Source: JBBQWS01 sp038210415
GTDB lineage: Bacteria > Actinomycetota > Actinomycetes > Prado026
DNA: 54,912 nucleotides
Reading direction: 5' to 3'
Assembly: GCA_038210415.1 (NCBI GenBank)
Contig: JBBQWS010000017.1
Span: forward strand, 1-54,912
In this document: piece by piece, positions 50,505 to 54,912 of the stretch
Numbering within the stretch: position 1 is the first letter of the stretch
How the letters are laid out: the number at the start of each line of letters is the position of its first letter
Position numbers and translations under genes: made by a program
The notes under the pieces: generated by a model
Databases searched by the model: none
The model's input: the letters and a program-made list of their open reading frames with translations, nothing else
Told to the model about the DNA's origin: nothing

Positions 50505-51181
50505 TCACCCCCGCGGCCGCGTATCAGCCCTCGTGGCCCCCGTCGGAGGTCCAGCCCTGTCGGGGAGTCGTTCGAACCGGTCGAGCAAGACATCGAGGCG
50601 AACTCGAACTCGAACTGGTCGTGGCAGCCTCCGCCGACCACCGAGGTCTCGTCGTGGGCGATAGCCATGGCGATCTCGAGGCTGTACGGGTACATGGTCG
50701 CCATCGCAGCGAACGCGGCGGCCTGCGCTTCGGGGTCGACTGGCGCGGAGTCCGAGGGCGGTGGGTCGGCGAACACCTCTTGCGTGAACCCCCAGATCCG
50801 TCCGGCGAGAGCGTGCAGGGCGTGGTGAGTCAGATCGACCGACAGGCCGCCGGCGGGAAAGATGCCGATCATCGACTCCATGTAGGCCGGCAGAGTGGGG
50901 GTCATCGTCGTCCACGACTCGATGGCAGCGCGCGCCCACGGGTGGCGCAGCAGTGCTCGTCGGGCCGCGAGGATCCGCTCTCGTGCTGCGCTTCGCCAGT
51001 CGGCGCCAGCGATCGCGGGATCGATCTCGCCGACGATGAGGTCCACCATCCCGCCGATGAGGTCGTCCTTGTTGGCCACGTGCTTGTAGAGCGCCATCGG
51101 CACCACGTCGAGCGCTTGCGCCAGGCTGCGCATGGTGAGGGAGTCCAGGCTCGCCTCGCCGGCGAGTGCGACCGCGGCGCG
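50505..51181 (-). pseudogene. TetR-family regulator remnant (5' truncated, frameshifted near 3' end)
   Basis: Minus-strand codons from 51181 give RAAVALAGEASLDSLTMRSLAQALDVVPMALYKHVANKDDLI, the end of a TetR helix-turn-helix, followed by a normal ligand-binding domain. The first helix and the start codon are missing: a TGA stop stands just upstream at 51182-51184. Near 50598 the reading frame breaks (probably one missing G after QFEFEF). The expected ending, LDVLLDRFERL, continues in another frame to a stop at 50505. The gene is probably dead. Confidence 0.75.
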
Positions 51182-51286
51182 TCAGTGAGGATCCCCGTCT
51201 CCTTCATTGCGGCGAGCTCGCGCAACTGGATCGGCGTACTTGGGTCGCTGGATCCGGTCGTGGACGGCGGTCTTGAACAGGCCCAT
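51182..51286 (-). pseudogene. SHOCT-domain small protein remnant
   Basis: A strong ribosome site (GAGGAGG) precedes an ATG at 51286 and a start MGLFKTAVHDRIQR, typical of small actinobacterial SHOCT-domain proteins. The frame then ends after 34 residues. In another frame the same DNA encodes QLRELAAMKETGILTDA, the first part of a SHOCT domain, which is cut exactly where the TetR remnant begins. So the gene has an internal frameshift and has lost its 3' end. Confidence 0.65.
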
Positions 51287-51311
51287 CCCGACCTCCTCGC
51301 CGCAAGTCGCG

Positions 51312-51554
51312 TCACGCCTCGTCCAGGATTCCCGAGAACGCGCCGGCCCACGACGAGACGTCGACCGGCTCTATCTGCGGAATGTCCTCCAGCGCGACCC
51401 GGGCCGCGGTGCCGTCCTTCGCCTTGACGACGAACTCCAGGTCGCGGACCGCGATCGTCCCGCGGGCCACCAACTCGGCAGGCATGCGCAAGCCGTCACC
51501 GGTCATACGACCGTCTGGGAACTCCACGGCCAGAAAGTCCACCGGCCCGAGCAC
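51312..51554 (-). pseudogene. DUF6325-like protein, C-terminally truncated
   Basis: This 80-aa frame starts with GTG at 51554 (MLGPVDFLAVEFPDGRM, then GTIAVRDLEFVVKAKDG), which matches the start of DUF6325-type proteins. Those run to about 130-150 residues, but here the frame stops soon after SSWAGAFSGILDEA. In intact genomes DUF6325 and SHOCT genes are often adjacent, as here. It may be a shortened but functional form, or a remnant. Confidence 0.6.
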
Positions 51555-51640
51555 TTGCGAGTCAGTCGCGGCCTGCCCTCCAGCGCTCAGGACAAGCCAA
51601 CGTTCCTGGTGAGCGGGTTTCAGTCAAGACCAGCGAGAGC

Positions 51641-52192
51641 CTATGGGGCCAGGGGCCGAAGCGCGCCAGACAGGCCCGAGACCGCGGCGCCAAGGCGGGC
51701 TCGTAAGGCCGGGTCGCGAATGGTCCCCTCCGGGCCGATGGCGCCGCGCGGGACCGGCATCCGAAGGCAGCCTTCCTCGATGATCATGGCCGACACGTAG
51801 CCGAGAACCGTCGCAAGTGCCGCCTGGGCGCCGCCTCCGCGTCCCTCGGCGGCGACGTTGATCCACGCCACCGGTTTCTCGTACAGATCACCGTGCCCAA
51901 CCGTCCAGTCGAGGAGGTTCTTGAGGCTGCCCGGCAGCGAGCCAGCGTATTCGGGCGTGCAGAAGATCACGGCATCGGCGGCCGCGAGCTCGGCACGCAG
52001 GTGCTGAACGGCCGGATGGACCGGTTCGATCTCGTCGTCAGGGTTGAACGCCGGCAGGTCGGAGAGGCCGTCGAACCAGATGACCGTGGTCCCGCTCGGT
52101 GGGTCAGCCCGGACGGTGCGCAAGGTGGCTGTGTTGGTGGACGCCGCGCGGGTGCTCCCAGAGACCAGCAGCAGGTTGGTCGGGGTTGTCAC
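51641..52192 (-). CDS. NAD(P)H-dependent FMN reductase
   Basis: This flavodoxin-like reductase has 183 aa. The FMN-phosphate loop LLLVSGSTRAASTN is at the start, then ADAVIFCTPEYAGSLPGSLKNLLDW, the key segment of this family, and VAWINVAAEGRGGGAQAALATVL. The GTG at 52192 fits family starts; an upstream GTG at 52228 would add 12 residues. It stands intact between remnants on either side. Confidence 0.9.
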   Translation of the reverse strand: MTTPTNLLLVSGSTRAASTNTATLRTVRADPPSGTTVIWFDGLSDLPAFNPDDEIEPVHPAVQHLRAELAAADAVIFCTPEYAGSLPGSLKNLLDWTVGHGDLYEKPVAWINVAAEGRGGGAQAALATVLGYVSAMIIEEGCLRMPVPRGAIGPEGTIRDPALRARLGAAVSGLSGALRPLAP

Positions 52193-52326
52193 GCCGACGA
52201 ACGTACCAAGCACATCGCCGCTCTTCACCGTTCGCCTGGCTCAGCCGACTGTCCACAGATTCGGAAGAGGGCCTCGCCCTCGCAAGCCGGGCCGCCGGAG
52301 ACTCAACCTTCCGAATCGGAGGACCC

Positions 52327-52782
52327 ATGTGCTGGATGTGCGAGGACCCCGACCTGTCGGTCGGCGACTACCTGAAGCGGACCGACGCTGCCGATGCCAC
52401 GTGCGCCGTCGGGTGTCCGGAGCCACTGGCCGCTGACGTAGCCGTCCTGGCGTGCGGCCCACGGCTCCGCGTCGTCGGTGAAGTGACGCGCGATGTCCGC
52501 GCCCGCGAAGGGACAAGGGTGATGGCGACGACAAGCATCGCCTGTCGCTGTTCGCGCTCCGCATGGGGGCCTCACCGATCGAGAGGCACGGCTGCTCCAG
52601 GCATTGGTCGGAGGCGACGACATCCGCGAATTGGCGCGACGGTTGGTGATGTCGCCGAACACGATCCAAGATCACCTGAAGTCCATCTTCGCGAAGACCT
52701 CAACACACAGCCGCCGGGACCTGCTCGCGAGAACATCGGGCACGTGCACGTCCACGTCGCGACCGACATGACGAGCCCTTGA
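52327..52782 (+). pseudogene. DUF4262-like 5' fragment joined to unrelated sequence
   Basis: A GGAGG ribosome site and ATG lead into MCWMCEDPDLSVGDYLKRTD, which matches the start of DUF4262-type proteins. After this, similarity ends and the frame runs on as low-quality Arg/Pro-rich sequence to a stop at 52782, across DNA that in another frame encodes a LuxR helix-turn-helix. It looks like a short 5' piece of a gene left next to foreign sequence. Confidence 0.55.
52568..52771 (+). pseudogene. LuxR-type HTH C-terminal fragment
   Basis: In this frame the DNA encodes GLTDREARLLQALVGGDDIREL, then ARRLVMSPNTIQDHLKSIFAKTSTHSRRDLLARTSG, a complete LuxR/FixJ helix-turn-helix C-terminus. No start codon, ribosome site or sensor domain lies upstream in frame. 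It is thus the 3' end of a lost regulator gene. Confidence 0.65.
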
Positions 52783-52783
52783 G

Positions 52784-53032
52784 TTGATCCCTGGTTGTGC
52801 TGACGGCTCTCCGGTCTGCCTGCCTGGTGACCGCGCTGACGCGCGGAGTTCCTCGCCCTCGCCGCGCCCCCGGACCGTGGGCGCGTCTGCGAATCGCCTT
52901 GCGATCCGCGAAACCCACGCTAAGTCGCGCCAAGCCCTCGACGAGCTGGGCGAATTGGGCATTGACTACGACCAAGCCTGGGCGCGCCTCGCTGCCCAGC
53001 TCGCCCAACGGATGGAAGTAGGCCCTCGATGA
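52784..53032 (+). other. Small ORF or 3' gene fragment before the ferredoxin reductase gene
   Basis: An 82-aa frame starts at a TTG and has no clear ribosome site. Its first half is low complexity, but the end (RLAIRETHAKSRQALDELGELGIDYDQAWARLAAQLAQRM) reads like real helical protein, faintly like a transaldolase C-terminus. Its stop overlaps the next gene's ATG by 4 nt, the usual sign of an operon partner. It is probably the 3' remnant of a larger gene; identity unknown. Confidence 0.3.
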
Positions 53033-54273
53033 CGACGACCGCGACACACGTGATCGTAGGAGCCGGCCTCGCCGGAGCCAAGGCCGCTGAGACGCTGCGA
53101 TCGGAGGGCTTCGAGGGTCGGATTCTGCTGCTTGGTGCGGAGGTCGAACGTCCTTACGAGAGGCCGCCGCTTTCGAAGGGCTACCTCGCCGGATCGAAGT
53201 CCCGGGAGTCGGTCTTCGTGCACGAGTCCGGGTGGTACGACGAGCACGATGTCGAGCTACGGATCGACGCGACGGTGGTCGCCCTTCACCCCGAACGGCA
53301 CGAGGTCGTGCTCGCGGACGGCGAACGCCTGCACTTCGACAAGGCGCTGCTGACGACTGGATCGGCCCCCCGCCGCGTCGCTGTACCCGGCTCCGAACTC
53401 GCTGGTGTTCGATACCTACGTAGCATCGCCGACGCCGACGCCCTCGTCGGCGATCTGTCCGGCGGAGGCCGACGAGTCGTCGTGATCGGCGGCGGGTGGA
53501 TCGGGCTCGAGGTGGCCGCCGCAGCACGCGGCTACGGAAACGAGGTGACCGTGATCGAGCCTCAGCCGACCGTGCTGCGCACAGCCCTCGGCGACGAGCT
53601 CGGCTCCATGTTCGCCAACCTGCACCGCGACCACGGGGTTCACCTGCTCCTTGGCGACAGTCTCCACTCGGTCCAGGGCTCAGCCGGGAATGTGGCGTCC
53701 GTCCAGACGTCCGCAGGCCTGATCGTGCCCGCGGACGTCATTGTCGTGGGAGTCGGCGCGGTCCCCAACATCGGGCTTGCCGCAGATGCCGGGCTGTCGA
53801 TCGACAACGGCGTGGTCGCGGACGAGAGGCTGAGCACGTCGCATCCCGACATCTATGCGGCCGGTGACGTGGCCAATTCCTTCCGTCCCTCCCTCGGCCG
53901 TCACCTCCGTGTCGAGCATTGGGCCAACGCGCTCCACGGTGGACCCGCGGCTGCCCGCTCGATGCTGGGGGAGTCAGAGCCCTTCGACCCCGTGCCGTAC
54001 TTCTTCACCGACCAGTACGACCTCGGGATGGAGTATTCCGGCGCCATCGGACCCGACGGCTACGACCAGGTCGTGTACCGCGGCGACCAAGGGGCGGGGG
54101 CTTTCATCGCTTTTTGGCTCAAGGACGGCCGGGTCCTCGCCGGGATGAACGTCAACGTGTGGGACGTCGCTCCCGCCATCCAGGCCCTCGTCCGATCGAG
54201 CCAGGTCGTCGACCTGAACCGGCTAGCCGACCCCGGCCTGCCGCTGGAAGAGGTCCTCGCCGACGTCGGCTGA
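53029..54273 (+). CDS. FAD-dependent ferredoxin/rubredoxin reductase
   Basis: This NAD(P)H-dependent reductase for a small electron carrier belongs to the BphA4/rubredoxin reductase type. The 414-aa product has the FAD motif HVIVGAGLAGAKAAETLR, RPYERPPLSKGYL, the NAD motif VVVIGGGWIGLEVAAAARGYGNEVTVIE, VVGVGAVPNIGLAADAGL and the second FAD motif HPDIYAAGDVAN, then a C-terminal reductase domain. No partner ferredoxin or oxygenase is in the window. It is coupled to the short frame before it. Confidence 0.93.
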   Translation: MTTTATHVIVGAGLAGAKAAETLRSEGFEGRILLLGAEVERPYERPPLSKGYLAGSKSRESVFVHESGWYDEHDVELRIDATVVALHPERHEVVLADGERLHFDKALLTTGSAPRRVAVPGSELAGVRYLRSIADADALVGDLSGGGRRVVVIGGGWIGLEVAAAARGYGNEVTVIEPQPTVLRTALGDELGSMFANLHRDHGVHLLLGDSLHSVQGSAGNVASVQTSAGLIVPADVIVVGVGAVPNIGLAADAGLSIDNGVVADERLSTSHPDIYAAGDVANSFRPSLGRHLRVEHWANALHGGPAAARSMLGESEPFDPVPYFFTDQYDLGMEYSGAIGPDGYDQVVYRGDQGAGAFIAFWLKDGRVLAGMNVNVWDVAPAIQALVRSSQVVDLNRLADPGLPLEEVLADVG

Positions 54274-54721
54274 CCCCGGTCCTCGCCTGCCCCCGGCGCG
54301 AGAGTGCTGTTCGGGGTGGCGCGAGGTCTTGCTCGGCTGGCAAGCAAGGGCGAAGTCACGGGAGTGGTGGGGCGTGGGGGCGCCGCAGCAGGCACCGGCC
54401 TGAGGAGTCTTGCGTGCCCGGCCTCCACCGCGTTCCGGTAGAGGGCTACGTCGCGCGGCTAAGGGGCTTGCAGCCGAGCGAGCGTGGGACCCCGGACTCA
54501 CAGCGCTGCGCGGAGGTGGAGGATCGAGCCTGACGACTGACTGGCCGGGAATCAGGTTGCTCGTCACGCCCCCCGACGGACCGCGGTCCCCTCGGCGAGG
54601 GTGCCTCACGGAAGTCGGTCGTGGAACGTACGTGGAACATCCCGCGGTCAACCGGGGCAACCAGCCGGTCCATCCCAGCGAAGCAGCGGGGTCCGTGACA
54701 GGCGTATTTACTATCTATTCC
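54274..54721. other. Gene-free gap
   Basis: No supported gene is seen in these 448 bases. All frames are either short or Arg/Pro/Ser-rich and without a ribosome site. No tRNA or clear terminator was recognised. The last bases (TATTTACTATCTATTCC before the next ATG) are unusually AT-rich for this window and may be a -10 region for a leaderless or near-leaderless start of the following gene. Confidence 0.5.
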
Positions 54722-54912
54722 ATGGCCATGCCCCCTTTGGACGAACTGGTGGTCCCAGAGGCAGCGTCGCTCCGTGACTGGCTGCTCGAGCACCATGCGA
54801 TGTCGCCGGGCGTGCTGCTGGTGCTGGGCAAGGCGGGCGGATCGGTCACGACCCTGACGTGGGAGAGCGCCGTCGAGGAACTGCTATGTGTCGGTTGGAT
54901 CGACGGAGTAGC
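54722..54912 (+). CDS. YdeI/OmpD-associated family protein (3' end cut by window edge)
   Basis: Sixty-three residues are seen from ATG 54722 (or 54728): LRDWLLEHHAMSPGVLLVLGK, then AGGSVTTLTWESAVEELLCVGWIDG. This matches the start of the YdeI/OmpD-associated (bacteriocin-protection-like) family, in which a Trp-hydrophobic pattern and the CxGWIDG element are conserved. There is no Shine-Dalgarno sequence; an AT-rich stretch lies just upstream. The rest of the gene is outside the window. Confidence 0.75.
   Translation, partial: MAMPPLDELVVPEAASLRDWLLEHHAMSPGVLLVLGKAGGSVTTLTWESAVEELLCVGWIDGV

Noticed and set aside
49949..51133. A 394-aa TetR-like protein reading on into the SDR region
   Set aside because: The TetR sequence ends at about 50600, where the frame changes. 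The remaining 200 residues are a shifted reading of the SDR gene. It is treated as a broken TetR gene instead.
1..54912. tRNA, rRNA, CRISPR arrays or intact insertion sequences
   Set aside because: None was recognised on reading both strands. A dedicated RNA and repeat search would be needed to exclude diverged cases.

Overview
The window is GC-rich DNA with the frequent GTG starts, short intergenic gaps and ATGA/TGATG stop-start overlaps typical of a free-living actinobacterium. The flagellar set, the lone LigD-type polymerase domain, the Zur-controlled zinc importer and the DUF6325/SHOCT/DUF4262 families fit a motile member of the Propionibacteriales (Nocardioides-like), but the genus is an inference. 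No rRNA, tRNA, CRISPR array or intact insertion sequence was seen.

Flagellar region (1-22436). Reading right to left on the minus strand: fliA, fliC, fliD-fliS-fliT-like, then one long operon flgB-flgC-fliE-fliF-fliG-fliH-fliI-fliJ-(NlpC/P60 + SLT wall hydrolase)-fliK-flgD-flgE, then flbD-motA-motB-fliL-fliM-fliN running off the left edge. Divergently on the plus strand lie flgN-flgK-flgL-fliW-csrA. Three start regions (flgB, flbD, fliC) share a motif, CTCA-N16-(G/A)CCGAT, that resembles FliA/WhiG-type sigma-28 promoters; a degenerate copy precedes flgN. The fliC leader can form a 6-bp hairpin with GGA in its loop, the shape of a CsrA site, and fliW-csrA are encoded in the same cluster, so a FliW-CsrA-flagellin homeostasis loop is likely.

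Metabolic region (22439-34450). It holds tesB, a stand-alone LigD-type primase-polymerase, a 254-bp nested inverted repeat, a dimethylglycine/sarcosine dehydrogenase operon with its own etfBA, a GNAT enzyme coupled to a heterodimeric ABC exporter with one degenerate ATP site, and a molybdopterin oxidoreductase paired with a ferredoxin reductase-like protein.

Metal and sulfur region (34439-44290). zur and znuA-znuC-znuB-znuB are divergent around a Zur-box-like palindrome. A DUF302 gene and a DUF4010 membrane protein flank an ATACCC/GGGTAT operator of the CsoR/CstR kind. Then come a secreted Ig-like protein, a phosphoribosyltransferase and a four-gene sulfide/persulfide cluster (SQR, DUF1641, TusE/DsrC-like, DsrE-like).

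Right end (44408-54912). It holds a GNAT enzyme, a D-serine dehydratase-like enzyme, a DHA2 transporter, a nine-residue-repeat protein coupled to an RDD membrane protein, a holin-like membrane protein and an SDR. A decayed stretch (about 50505-52790) follows, with truncated or frameshifted TetR, SHOCT, DUF6325, DUF4262 and LuxR fragments around an intact FMN reductase. Last are a ferredoxin reductase, a gene-free gap, and the start of a YdeI/OmpD-associated family gene cut by the right edge.
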